Positions 1-10,775 of a stretch of DNA of 64,000 bases are shown piece by piece (positions within the stretch are counted from its first letter, which is position 1; the number at the start of each line of letters is the position of its first letter). Origin of the DNA: Babesia bovis T2Bo. Its lineage: Eukaryota; Apicomplexa; Aconoidasida; Piroplasmida; Babesiidae. The notes below the pieces were generated by a model. It searched no databases. It was given only the letters and a program-made list of their open reading frames with translations, and was not told the DNA's origin. Made by a program: the position numbers and the translations under genes. Location of the stretch: positions 248,001 through 312,000 of the forward strand of contig NW_026261571.1 in assembly GCF_000165395.2 (NCBI RefSeq). Direction: 5' to 3'.

Positions 1-73
1 TTGAAGCCGTGTTTTTATACTTGGTTAATAGGCTAAGTAAAGCATTCGGGCTATTATCATATACAACTGAACA

Positions 74-1009
74 ATGTATCCTTTGGAATCTAATTCTGAG
101 TACGTTATTTTAGTGACTATTGACACCATGCAGGCAGCTACCTGCGGCAGGTCTTCCTGTAAATCGTATTCATCGTGAGCATCGCATCTTACGTCCTACG
201 GGCATCAAGCCAAAGGAACATGTATGTTATTTGTGTTCTTTATTTGCATATATAGATCCTTCCTGGCTGGGAATTTACGGATGATGCTTCTTCTAATCGT
301 ACCGGTCGCAGGATGTTTGGTAACGGGGCGTTTGCTTCCAGTGGGTTATTGGATGATTCACATGTATCAGCTGGCAATGGCGCTCAACTGCATCCTCATA
401 GAAAGAAGCAGCCTGACATTTCTGAAGAAATGAGAACACGTCTTTTCGGGATTCCCGGTCAGAACATTTTCACTTACGAGCTTGATAAGCCCAAGGCATG
501 TATCCTTCCTCAGACTAACATAGATGTATGTTTAGCTTTTGTTTTTGTTAATTTATACAGGTTGGCATGGTTCCCAAGGATGGTTCTGAATTAGTTGGGA
601 GTCCAATTAGACGTACTAACCTGGCGTTGAAGAGTTCCTTAGATGTATGTAATCTGTATAGGATATCACTGGTTTCAGGGTTCATTATTACCGAAGGAGG
701 AATGTAATCGGCCATCCAGTCGCCAGCTTTTTGTTGAGGCTAAATACGAATCGCATATAGAGGTTTGTTTTGCCAATGTTGTTAACAATTGTTAAGCCGG
801 GATATGTAACTCCTGATGCACCCTTAAAGACTGTGCGTTTGTCTAATATGAAGCACAACACAAGCCTTGAGGTGGGTTACATAATTTATCGGACAATATT
901 ACTCAGCCTGGTTTGCTCCCTTCTGTGAAAGCTCCTGTGAGTACCCGCCGCCATTACAATTTTAGTAATGCACACTGCTACGATTGTATGTTAGATATCT
1001 AAAATTTAA
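74..1009 (+). CDS. Hypothetical protein, 8 exons, 223 aa
   Basis: I do not recognise this protein. Exons built by hand: 74-99, 134-221, 256-525, 561-644, 679-762, 797-871, 907-936 and 995-1009. All junctions are GT-AG and keep one frame. Six of the seven introns are 34-35 nt and the last is 58 nt. The ATG at 74 is chosen because a 34-nt intron links it in frame to the first long exon. The product is hydrophilic, rich in Ser, Pro and Gly, with a central segment GIPGQNIFTYELDKPK and no visible signal peptide, membrane segment or domain. It faces the next gene tail to tail, with 37 nt between stops. The last two exons (30 and 15 nt) are the least certain part. Confidence 0.6.
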
Positions 1010-1046
1010 AACATGTTACAGTCTTGTCTGGCGAGTAGTTGTTCTA

Positions 1047-1408
1047 TTACAAGGCTTCGTTTTCTAAAATGTCCCATATGGGTTTGCATTCTTCGCAACA
1101 CCGTTTTTCTTGCTCGTTGATGCGTGCTGGTACCTCGTAGTGTGTTTCTGAGGTGTTTACATCAGCGTTAACCTATGTGAATATGATACCATACATTGTA
1201 CACTTACATAAACTGGGTACGGTATGTGCAGTTTGCAGATATCCCTGATGGCTTCGCAATCACAAGCTCCGGCGAGTTCTTCAACTTGTTGCGGCTGTAG
1301 ATTGAATTCTTCCATGGGTTTTTCTTTTGCTGCCTTTGCAATTGCCGATTCAGGCGGCCCCTTCTTTTCATAAAGGTCCCTTGGTGTATCTGCATCGGAT
1401 GAACTCAT
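1047..1408 (-). CDS. Small cysteine-containing protein, 108 aa
   Basis: Two exons (1208-1408 and 1047-1172) are joined by a 35-nt GT-AG intron. The product is small and soluble. It carries two cysteine clusters, CDCEAIRDIC in the first exon and RCCEECKPIWDIL near the C-terminus. Paired clusters of this kind recall small metal-binding or mitochondrial intermembrane-space proteins, but the spacing is not a clean twin CX9C and I assign no function. The start is the first in-frame ATG. It lies six nucleotides downstream of the stop of the secreted gene at 1414-2616 on the same strand, so the two genes are exceptionally close and may share a transcript or have overlapping UTRs. Confidence 0.6.
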
Positions 1409-1413
1409 GTGAC

Positions 1414-2616
1414 TTATTCTTTACCTAAATTAGGATCGTACTGCGGGCATCCTTCTGGGTATAAGTGCGATTGGTCGTAGTTGGTATACTGCGGCGGTAT
1501 TCTGAAATAGTTCACAAAAACGGAGAAAGAGCAGAAGGGTGGTACTGACAGATTGCTACATGGTATTTCAATATCATCCATCCAGAATCCTGGGCATGCT
1601 ATTAGCGTGCCTATACATTGTACGAAGCACAGTGGGAATGTTTGCGTTACGTTAGCCGCTCCCGTCATGCAGATTGGGAATAAACTTGCACAGTACATTC
1701 CCAGGTATATGGTAGCGCACAGATAATACTGTGCATCGCTCGTGTGTCCAACCTTTGCTGCATACTTGGCGGGAAATGATGATATGACTCCATTCATCAC
1801 AGAGTCCGTGATATCTGCCATTACGAAATCGGTTGCCGATATAGGGTACAAAACAGATCCCAAGCAATTCATACCGGTGAGCATTGGCAGGCACGGTAGG
1901 TTCCTACGATATTGGATACTCTGCATAATTACACTTACTGTCCAATGATCGGTGGTGGTACGATATCGACTATGATTGCCACAACGGTTTGCAATATGCC
2001 TTTGACTTGTTGCAATCCTTGTAAGATCATATTTTCCACTCCGGGTGTTTCGGCAGACGCTGGTGAGTGTACATTGGTATACATGTTTCCCATCCTATTA
2101 CCAATGTAACAACATTAGTCATACTTACCACCGAACTAGGTCATATCCAGAACCTCCTCTGAAAGGTCCTCCTGGAAACTTGGTCATATCTCCAAAGGTA
2201 TGGGCGGGACTGACCCAGCTTCCTTGATCACACTAAATTTCTATTTTCACGATTTATCTATACTTACATGAGGCTGGCTGAATGACGGATGTATCATGGC
2301 TTGTGTGAATCTTTCGGTAGCTCTTCTACCTTTAACTGCAGGGTGTTATACGCGTGGGTATTAACATACTAATTCCGAGCATCCATCTGTAACCGTCCAC
2401 ATCGAATGTTGCAGCTACGTTTGTTACAAGTCTCGCAAAAGCTCGTTTTTGATTCCACGATCCATCGGTCACTTCAGGGGCAATCATATATGCCTCTGTG
2501 AATATTTCTTCTAGGAGTGCCTCCTCTTCAAGATGGAGGTCTTCTCCAGCAGCATAGCATAGGTTTAAGGTTGCGATATATGCGATAAGGGTTACTAAAA
2601 CCTTTTGTATACTCAT
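1414..2616 (-). CDS. Secreted protein with Frizzled-like cysteine-rich domain, 354 aa
   Basis: Five exons: 2370-2616, 2268-2335, 2129-2232, 1939-2094 and 1414-1903. The four introns are 34-35 nt, each GT-AG and frame-keeping. The N-terminus (MSIQKVLVTLIAYIATLNLCYA) is a clear signal peptide. The last exon has cysteines in the order seen in Frizzled/sFRP cysteine-rich domains: a CxxxxxxxxxC pair at its start, then a YYLC...YC...FPIC group, FPLCFVQC, and a final ACPGFW...IPC...PPFC. The segment before it is hydrophobic with a Pro-rich turn. Extracellular animal-like domains are common in apicomplexan surface and microneme proteins, so this is probably a secreted or surface protein. The domain call rests on cysteine pattern only; no transmembrane anchor is obvious. 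Confidence 0.6.
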
Positions 2617-3083
2617 ATTTACAACGGGAATAGAACGCTATTCCTCAGTGTAGACATTTTAACTACATCTACACACGCCTTCCTGGCGCGTGCAGATTCC
2701 AATATTAACGTATTTTATATACTTATTTAATACATTAAGCTGTACTTTTATGTGATTAATATTTGTCTAGAGTCTATATATTGCTCTATAGATGCCGACC
2801 CCTTCCCCATTGTCTGTATGTCGTAGAATCCATGTATATAAAACACTGCTACAACGCTAACTACATAATCACGCATAACTATAAGTTTTTTTATTGATTA
2901 GTACAAAGTGATTTCATCTCCACTTTGTCCCACAGGTGTAAATCCGACGTTAAAAATTGAATATAACCAACAAAATGTTGATACGAACAATCCATTGCAT
3001 ACATAATCTCTGGATTATAACATATATAATTTATATCATGTTTTTAATATCGCGATACTGTTTTTGTACGTCATTTTACGCAA
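2617..3083. other. Intergenic, about 470 nt, with two adjacent hairpins
   Basis: I see no credible coding region. At 2648-2674 a 7-bp inverted repeat (GTGTAGA and TCTACAC, 13-nt loop) is followed at once by a shorter GC-rich hairpin at 2676-2688 (CGCC and GGCG). They lie 30-80 nt upstream of the ATG of the Frizzled-like gene, where a promoter or 5' UTR is expected. The rest is AT-rich and presumably also holds the 3' UTR of no identified gene on this side. Confidence 0.4.
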
Positions 3084-3369
3084 TCATTCGGCAGGTGCTT
3101 CGGTTTTAATGACACACTTGTTGTAACCAACTTCAGGAGGCTGCCAGAAGCCCAAAGTGACTCTCTTTTTCAGTTCAGGTCTGTATGCTGGGAATGTTAG
3201 CCAGACTCCGGCTGCACCGTATACTACAACCCATGGAGCCAGTCGTTTCCTATATAGATGCTAAGAGATAGTATACTTGCGCTTACCATACATGGACCCA
3301 TCCGAACTGCCTCCTCATATGATACTGGGATGTAGCCATCCACAGCTTGGCGTATACAGCTTTCGACAT
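3084..3369 (-). CDS. Tiny basic protein with one membrane-like segment, 82 aa
   Basis: Two exons, 3287-3369 and 3084-3249, joined by a 37-nt GT-AG intron that splits a Trp codon. The product starts MSKAVYAKLWMATSQYHMRRQFGW. It has one hydrophobic stretch (LAPWVVVYGAAGVWLTF), a basic N-terminal part and a hydrophilic end. That build resembles small subunits of apicomplexan mitochondrial respiratory complexes or ATP synthase, but I cannot name the family. An alternative 5' exon from an ATG at 3537 could in principle be spliced on. I chose the simplest model, with the ATG at 3369. Confidence 0.55.
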
Positions 3370-4025
3370 TGTGTATACTCTCTATATTTGCAATAACATG
3401 CCTGAAATGATATTAGTAACAATTATATTCCAAGCAGTTTGGCATACAATACATCATATTAATTGCACCGGGACTGAGTGAGCAGAACCAGCTATGCTCA
3501 CGAACAATGCCGTTACGGTCACAATATCAATTGGCATGTATGCATTTTAACACTCATATAATTACAAAAGTGTATGTATATTGCTTACCTTTTATTATTG
3601 CGAGTTCAGGTATAACTCGCAGCGCAACGCTCCGTTGACGCATAAAAGGCCTATGCCTGAGTCAACGGTTTCGGAGCGTTACTTGGGTGATATATCTGTA
3701 GAATATAATACAAAATGATATATGACTTTATCTTACTCATTTGGGTGGGGGATGGTTTAGGTATGGTAGGGTATGGCCTCAAGCCCATTGTTGCTACACA
3801 TTGGTGTGTATAGGCATTATTCAATAACAACACTACTTCATCGCAATATTGCATGATTATTTATAGCAATTTTGTGTGATTTTATATTCCATTAGTCTTA
3901 TACCTGTATTTCTGTGTCTGAGGATTCCTGTGGCATCAGTGTTATTCACTAGGCTCATTAATATCTGGTATGGGCAATTGTTTTTCTGTATATTTACTTA
4001 TGAACTAGTTCAATGATTAGACAAA
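3370..4025. promoter_or_regulatory. Divergent intergenic region before the ABC transporter
   Basis: About 650 nt between the divergent starts at 3369 (minus) and 4026 (plus). It should hold both promoters. It contains the compound hairpin described at 3600-3680 and, at 3929-3936, the 8-mer TGTGGCAT (reverse complement of ATGCCACA) about 90 nt before the transporter ATG. The same 8-mer occurs about 120 nt before the ATGs at 17632 and 46797. A 67-codon minus-strand open frame at 3651-3854 looks like chance. Confidence 0.4.
3600..3680. ncRNA. Candidate structured RNA: two consecutive stem-loops
   Basis: First stem-loop: 7 bp, 3600-3606 with 3614-3620 (GCGAGTT/AACTCGC), 7-nt loop. Second, compound stem: 9 bp, 3626-3634 with 3672-3680 (AACGCTCCG/CGGAGCGTT), then 5 bp, 3635-3639 with 3661-3665 (TTGAC/GTCAA), then 5 bp, 3640-3644 with 3652-3656 (GCATA/TATGC), closing a 7-nt loop. 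The pairing is seen directly in the sequence. That it is transcribed and functional is inference. I find no tRNA, snRNA or SRP signature in it. It could instead be a DNA-level element in the divergent promoter region. Confidence 0.35.
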
Positions 4026-5984
4026 ATGTCAGTTGAACTTCAGGAGTCGAAAAATGACCCACCTGTGAAGGCGGAGGACTGTAAAATGGATGGCACTTCG
4101 GTGTCTGCTACTGTACGTCGGTTTTTAAGTGAGCTTGAGCCTGAGGAGACTGCCAATTTAGTTATTGGCGGTTGCGCTTTGGTTGTGAATGCTTGTACTA
4201 ACATGTTGTATCCTCGTATTATTGGCAACATCATTGACGCTGGCAGTACTGGTGCCTTTTCACCTGTAACATCATGGATTCCAGGTTTAAGTTCTGGCAT
4301 TCCTCCATTGTACGGTAGTGATTCTCCTGTTTCATCTTGTCCTCTCGCGATGTTTAAACGTCTTCTTTTTTCTGCATTACCATTATATGCAGCTGGTAGT
4401 ATTGCTTCTTGGCTTCGTGTATCGAGGATGCAGCGGGCGGTATATTTGATCCAGAAGCGCTCTCGTAAGAAAATGTACGAAAAGCTATTGATGCAGGGCG
4501 CTCCGTTTTTCCATACTCGTGCTTCTAGTTTACTTATCGCCAGGTTGTTGAATGACTGTGAAGAGGGCCCGAAATCAATGGTAGAAAACATATTTACCTT
4601 TGTTCGTTGTTGTAACTCTGTCATTGGTGGTACGTTTAACTTGATCAGCATATCGCCATGTTTGACCGGTGTAACCATGACGTGTATACCATTTTTCGGT
4701 TTATTCGTCATTGCGTACTCTGCTATCATAAAGCGAAGTCACCGTAGACGTAAGGATGTAATTGACAATGCTATAAGCAGGGCTGATGAGGTCATCAGTA
4801 GTATTGAAAGCGTAATGAGTTTTGGTAAGGAGGGTGACGAGATTGAATCATTTTCTCGATCATTGGACGAATGCGACTCTGTAGCTCAACGTGTATGTAA
4901 TTCAGAGGGCATTTTCATGGGTTCTGTGTTGGCTGGATTCAATCTGTCAACATTGATAATGCTTTACTGTGGTTCATACAAGATGCAATCAGGTGACATC
5001 TCCGTTGGCAGTCTCGCATCATTCATTCTTTACGGCGGCTTATTTGGTCTTGGGGTATCAGGTCTATCAAAGGTTAGTTGTTGTATTGTATGTTTTATTC
5101 TACACAGATTGCATCTGATGTTTCTAAGGCCGCGGTATCGCTGCAGCGAATCTATGAGATCCACGACCTTGACGTTGATGAGGATAGGGGTACCACCTTA
5201 CCTTCGGTAACTGGTACTTTGGAGTTTGAGAATGTATCCTTTTCGTATGACACTCGTGCTGATGTGCCTGTTCTCGAGAACTTTAACTTGAAGATTGAGC
5301 CCGGCCGTGTTCTTGCCATAGTGGGTGCTAACGGCATGGGTAAAAGCACCACTGCCCGTTTGTTAACTGCGTTATACCGTCCTACTAGTGGTCGTATTTT
5401 ATTGGATGGAGTCGACATATCTACATTGAGTTCTCGGTGGCTGCGTAGTAAGGTGTTTACAGTTGTTTCTCAGGAGCCACTGCTGTTTTCCATGTCTATA
5501 GCAGACAATTTACGTTACGGCAGCGATGGCGTTACTGATGACCAGTTGCACGAGGCGGCTCGTGCATGTGACATTCACGACTTTATAGACTCACTGGCTG
5601 GGAAGTACGATACCATGGTTGGTAGGCGCGGGTCACTGCTGTCTACTGGGCAGAAGCAGCGCTTAGGGCTATCACGCGCTTTGATTCGTGACACTCCTTG
5701 TGTGATTCTTGATGAGGCCACTTCCTCTATGGACGGCTCTTCTGACGATTTAGTGCGGTCTATTATTACTAGGTAAGTTCATTTCTAGATTGCTATAACG
5801 TGGTACCAGGAAGGACAAGCCCAGGACTGTGGTTATCATCACTCACCATCTAGCGACGCTTCGTTATGCCGACATGGTTGCTGTTTTGAACGACGGTCAT
5901 GTTGAATTCCATGGTACTCCAGAGGATGCTCAGCGACATAGTGAGACCTTCCGTGCACTGTTTCCAGGTTTCACTGCACCCTAG
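4026..5984 (+). CDS. ABC transporter, ABCB-type half transporter, 628 aa
   Basis: Three exons: 4026-5072, 5108-5772 and 5810-5984, with introns of 35 and 37 nt. The first exon encodes the membrane domain with several hydrophobic segments. The second holds most of the nucleotide-binding domain: Walker A GANGMGKST (about residue 421), Q-loop SQEP, a degenerate signature LLSTGQKQR (about 526) in place of LSGGQ, and Walker B CVILDEATSSMD. The third exon supplies the switch histidine in ITHHLATL. One membrane domain and one nucleotide-binding domain make it a half transporter, which would work as a dimer. Substrate and membrane are unknown; ABCB members of this build act in mitochondria, vacuoles or the plasma membrane. 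The start has a good context and no competing upstream ATG in frame. Confidence 0.9.
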
Positions 5985-6132
5985 ACACGCTACGTAATGT
6001 CTAGTATGTTTATAGCATTATATATGTCATATCCATGCGATGTGTGTTCACTACACGTGCCTACACATCGTGGGTTATTTACCCTGCGGCACTGTTATAA
6101 CATGGTAATGAAAGCTGATTAAGCTTCACTTC

Positions 6133-7998
6133 ATGGCGAATGGCGATAGACGTCTTTCAGACGGCCGGGTTCTAATCCAAGTGTCGCTTGGTGACGCTTA
6201 CCATGTCAGCGGCGGCCCATTCTGCTGCTTCCTTAGAGTAGCTCCTATCGCATCAAACTGGTCTGACGCAGACGAGAGGGTCACTATCGACTTCATATCT
6301 TGCAATGTGTATGGATTGGTGACATTCCATGACCGTGTTGCTGATCTTTCACATATACAGGGTACATATCAATTTGGTTTCCTTAAGGATGTGCGCGCTG
6401 GTTTGAAACCTAATGAATCATGTCACTTGTTATTTACATCTGACGCTGTTATATTTTCTACATCTACGGAAATTGGTCCATCAACTCCTGAATGTTACTG
6501 TAGGTTGCATTGTATGTCTATATTATGTTACAGATCGTTACATGTGTACCATTCCACCGTTTCTGCCACCTACAGTCAATAGTGACCATGTATCATGTAA
6601 CTATTATGTTTACGTGAACGTTCAGTACAGTAACGGCATAGGATCTAGCCAGAGGTCAACATTGCAATGCAGGCTTGAATTTTCCATTCAGGGTTCAATA
6701 TATTCTGGTAGGCATTTGATAAATATGCTCATGTCAATTTAGATGTGCCCACTTTGAATAATGAAGCATATCCCTTTTTGCCAAAGAGTGAGGGATATAT
6801 ATTAGAGGGCGGCCGTATAGACGACCGTTTGCTACCTAAACTGTACGCCGAGGTTAAGAATGGAAACCTTGGCAATGGAAGCATGTTGTTTGACTATGAT
6901 ACTTTGATTGACTATTTGGATCCCAGTTTAGGCGATAGTACTCTAGTTGCCAAGTCATCTCCTAACCGTTATTTGTTATTTCGCGACCTGAATGCCTATT
7001 GGCATGTTTGGGACACTATGCACGGTTCGAACTTTGTTCACGAGCCTGAGGAATCTTATATATTAAGGCGTTACAATGGTTTTGTTGATGAGTTCACCAA
7101 GATGATTCTCAATGGACCCAGTAAGGAGCGTCTTGAGCAGTTGCGTCCTTGGTTTGGTGATATGTTATCCCCTTGGTATACTGAGGACAGTGAGCTACTG
7201 GATGAAGATGCTCGCGCTAAATTACTGGAGCAATTTTACAAAGACCTTGAGGAGCGCCATACTAAATTTTATGGCATCAGCTTGGACAATCTTCGTCGTG
7301 CCGCATCTGAGTCCGTAGAGGTCAAGCGTGAAAATCCGCTTCAAGGTATGTTAGTATTCAAGATTTAACACGCTATAGATGTTTGTAAAGCACTGAATTT
7401 TTCATTGTCCGGCCGCCAATTTTGTTCTTGTAAATTGAAGGGGTTTTTCCAACGGGTTGGCAATGATGACTTCATGCTCCCTACAAACTCATGGTTCACT
7501 TTATCTTTCACATTTGTGGATCCCTTCTTGTGCTTACACATGGAAATATACTTAGTACGCATCGATACAATCCCTGGAGGTGAAAATCGGGTTACTGAGA
7601 CTATTGTGTTATCTAGGTCATTACCCACGTTTGGTAAATCCCAAACTGGTGTAACTATGTTCGCTCCTGTTGATACAGTCCCTAGTTTTATATCATGTTA
7701 CGTCAATGTATCATATCGGTTAAAGCTATGTTTTTACCATTTCCCAGAAAGCATGCGATCAAGCTATATAGAGGGCACTGGTCTAGATTTACAACAGCTG
7801 GCTATGTTACAATGGGATTACCCTGTAAGGTTACTACAAAGCGAGTCTTTACGGGTACAAGCTCGTTGTTTTGTGCGAAACGAACCTGTAACAATGGAGC
7901 AGGTATTGCATCTTGCTCAGAGTGCCAGCTCACGTGGCACTGCTTGGGGCGTAGGTAATGGTTCACGCCCCCTGTCAACCAGTATAAATATATATTAG
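6133..7998 (+). CDS. RGP1: RGP1-like arrestin-fold trafficking protein, 587 aa
   Basis: Four exons: 6133-6499, 6534-6707, 6743-7345 and 7379-7998; introns 33-35 nt. In other eukaryotes Rgp1 pairs with Ric1 as the guanine-nucleotide exchange factor for the Golgi GTPase Ypt6/Rab6, acting in endosome-to-Golgi retrieval. Support here is a beta-rich N-terminal part with the family pattern of a secretion-like strand, a PPF...P turn and the strand SCNYYVYVNVQYS. A long charged middle follows, then a second beta-rich arrestin-like C-terminal part. The match is by pattern, not by a strong motif, so another arrestin-domain protein is possible. Its TAG overlaps by 4 nt the stop codon of the LamG gene on the other strand. 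Confidence 0.55.
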
Positions 7999-9280
7999 CA
8001 GCAGCATAGCGCAGCGTGTTTTTCATTAGGTGGAGCGTGTGGTATTCCCACGTGCCATACCCTGTTGCTATCATGTAGCCAGCCATTGACCCTTGCTGCA
8101 TGGGCAGCACCTCTGTATAGTTGGTCCAGTGTACACAGCTTACAGCCAGTGGCGCACAGCCCCCTGGAACTAGCTTCCTGTATACTACAGTGTGTTGAAG
8201 CAAGTTGTATTCTGAACGGTGCGACGATTCCCGTAAGATTTGGGTGCGATAGTGATGCTATAAGCCCGCTTCCCATTGCGTAGTTGTACAGCTTGACATC
8301 GTCCATGTAACCCTGGTTACCATGGGTACATATAACACTGGACATACCTTAAAGCCCTGTATATCAAGTTTACGACCAAAAAACAGGTCACCGGCTCCTG
8401 GTACCAAGTCACCTCTCAGTGCCTATATGTTATGTGTAGGATAACTATAGCTTACAATAGCTGAATCGAGGCTCCCGTTGATATACAATTTCAACGTTCT
8501 TTGGCGAGCTACAACTGTAAGTTGTGTCCATCTTCTTGACGGAATGGTTCCGTTTGATGTCATCCCCTCGTTGGCTGAGTTGCTGGTTGACACCCTAATC
8601 GATAACCTATTGCTTTGGGGGTATAGCATCAATGTAGGCGATTGAGCATAGTAGCTGCGTCTGGATATGACATTTCTAAATCCGGATGATCTCGTTTCCA
8701 GGAGATAGACCCTGAGGTCAAGAGTAAATTCCTGTACACCTAAAGAAGGGCTATCCGCCACCCTGTAGCTAGTATCTGTAATTGTTAGAACTGTTTGTCT
8801 AGGCGATTACCTGGATCAAATATGGCGCTAGATCCGTGACCTATGAATGAATGGTGCCATGTATTATTGGTTACCTGTTGATGGAGGCCCTGCATCAACT
8901 GTATCTAGAATATGATTGCCATTTCCACTTTCATCCACCGGTTCGATTAGGTCAAACGTCCAATGACCAACTAAACCTTGCTGGTTTGCAGTGGACTTGA
9001 TCACATGCTCGCCTGTGGTATATATAACAAACATTATTTACATACCCAGACACAGTGCCTGTCCCACTTCGAAGCAATTATGGAACCTTTGCAGCATCTG
9101 CTGTGACAGTTGCTTTAAGCGATCGTGTGACTCCGGCACAACTACGTATTATTAAGCTCAGTGTGTCACGTTCCTACCATCGGTCAGCTTTTGGACTCCT
9201 TCGGGCTCTTCATCGGCAAAGACGGCTACCGCTGAGATCAGCAGCGCTACACACCTGAGTGATGCAGCATATATGTACAT
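7995..9280 (-). CDS. Secreted LamG/concanavalin-A-like domain protein, 359 aa
   Basis: Seven exons: 9178-9280, 9046-9141, 8875-9012, 8811-8840, 8456-8775, 8348-8422 and 7995-8312. All six introns are 33-36 nt; one exon is only 30 nt. The N-terminus has a signal peptide (hydrophobic run to VAVFADEEP). The middle has the plan of a Laminin_G_3/ConA-like jelly roll: GLVGHWTFD near its start, a central WTQLTVVARQRTLKLYING strand pair, and GYMDDVKLYNYAM near its end. The C-terminus is Cys-rich and ends CCC. It is probably a secreted adhesin-like protein; domains of this kind occur in apicomplexan sexual-stage and sporozoite proteins. The exact family is not assigned. Confidence 0.75.
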
Positions 9281-9473
9281 CTGTAGCGCTCTTCAGCCAT
9301 GTACCAAGCCAGTTTTCGGCTTATTCCGCCTTGATGTCGTTTACACCTTCTAGCTTAGCGTTGATCGATGTGCCTCCAGGTGCATGAGAAGAGTTTAACT
9401 CTATATGTACATTAGGAATACAGAATCTTGTATGATATTTATACTATAATATTTAATTTCGTTATTCTCAGTG
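9281..9473. promoter_or_regulatory. Short divergent promoter region
   Basis: Only 193 nt separate the minus-strand LamG gene start and the plus-strand start at 9474, so the two genes must share a compact divergent promoter. The half nearer 9474 is strongly AT-rich (ATATTTAATTTC). No longer motif stands out. Confidence 0.4.
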
Positions 9474-10667
9474 ATGACGGGTGTCAGGGAGTACCTTGTG
9501 TACGGTGTTGACGATGCTTACAAGCATCTCTGGCCGATACAATATCATTTGTTACATAGCGACTACCTCGCTGCTATAGATTCACTTCGTCAGGGTGCGA
9601 ATCCTCTAGAAAGCCAGGGTGGATGTGCAAGCGCATTAACGTTATGTTACCAGGTATGCTACTAGAACTGTGGTTCACAATTCACAGCTATTTTTCAAGA
9701 CACTGAACAAATGTCTCAATACCACTATCCCTTTGGGTATTCTGCAGGACATTTCTGCAGATGCTGCCGTCACAACTCCCTCTTGTAAATTAACGTCTAG
9801 TCCGAATCGTTGCAACAAGTCAGACTCTGCTGATTCACCCGTAGAGCTTCGTAAGTTATATGTGGTATTATCTCATAAAAATCAGATGGTATGGCGGACT
9901 ATAATCTAGGTTCATTACCAGCCCAAAGCGCTGATTCTGATGTTCCGGGTCATACATCGTTTACTTGTTATGTTGAAGCGTCTATGGCTACTAAAGACAT
10001 GAATACCTGCCAAACAATCCACCAAAAGCTTATACGTCGACTGAAAGGTTTATTTACCGTGTTGCGTGCTATGTCAGAACGTAAGGATTTACTGCTTCAT
10101 TGTAAGCAAGAGCTATTAAGCTCCGTGGGCCAGTTGCACTACCCAGAGCTTTACAACAGTATAATGGATTACCTGTTTAAGTATTCCAAACGTTTTATCT
10201 CAAGGACTGTTGATGTAACCAACGTATGGGATGCCCATATGCTGTGGAAGGCTGCTACTTCCAAGGATGCTAAGCTGAAGTTGATCGCCACGTTTATATC
10301 AGAGGTAGCTACCATTTTCGAGTCACTTTGTGGTCTATTCCACGTTAATATTTACAACACGGGTCAGAAGTCAACGGGGGCTATATGCTCAGGACATGAT
10401 CGCCATTTACGTTTAAATTCAATGAACCCGTGTACCGTTGAGATACTTGCCCATATGTCTTTTGTCACTGAACGACCTCTACTATTCGACGCCATGGTAC
10501 TGCAAGAGTTCTTTCTTCAAGAGGCCTTTACTTTTAAGTGGAATGAGCTTCTATCACATTTACTCTCTGGTGGCGATCGTGTAAAGGTTTATGCAGACTC
10601 TTTAATGCGCCGCAGCCTAAGGCATAATGTGGAATATCGGATTGAATCATGCAATGCTGCAATATAA
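9474..10667 (+). CDS. Conserved-looking protein with ankyrin-like N-terminus, 374 aa
   Basis: Three exons: 9474-9653, 9688-9850 and 9886-10667; introns of 34 and 35 nt. The start is the ATG at 9474; a GTG directly before it is not used. The N-terminal 60 residues contain one segment resembling an ankyrin repeat (DYLAAIDSLRQGANPL). The large third exon is alpha-helical in character, with a Lys/Arg-rich helix (HQKLIRRLKGLFTVLRAM) and many Leu and Phe residues, and has no catalytic motif I know. No signal peptide or membrane segment is apparent. Function unknown; a scaffold role is only a guess from the ankyrin-like start. Confidence 0.6.
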
Positions 10668-10775
10668 TATGTTGCTGTGTGATTATTTGCCACAAATTGG
10701 CAATGAAAGTAACATTTTGTCTATAATAATGTGTACATTGATTTATATCAGTGTGTAAGGTTTTACGTATATGAG

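Noticed and set aside
3240..3537. Alternative minus-strand frame with an extra 5' exon (ATG at 3537)
   Set aside because: The donor phases do not join this ATG to the long alternative frame. An 87-nt intron could join it to the called gene, but the simple two-exon model is better supported.
4040..4729. 229-codon minus-strand open frame inside the ABC transporter
   Set aside because: It is antisense shadow of the coding exon; the transporter motifs are on the plus strand.
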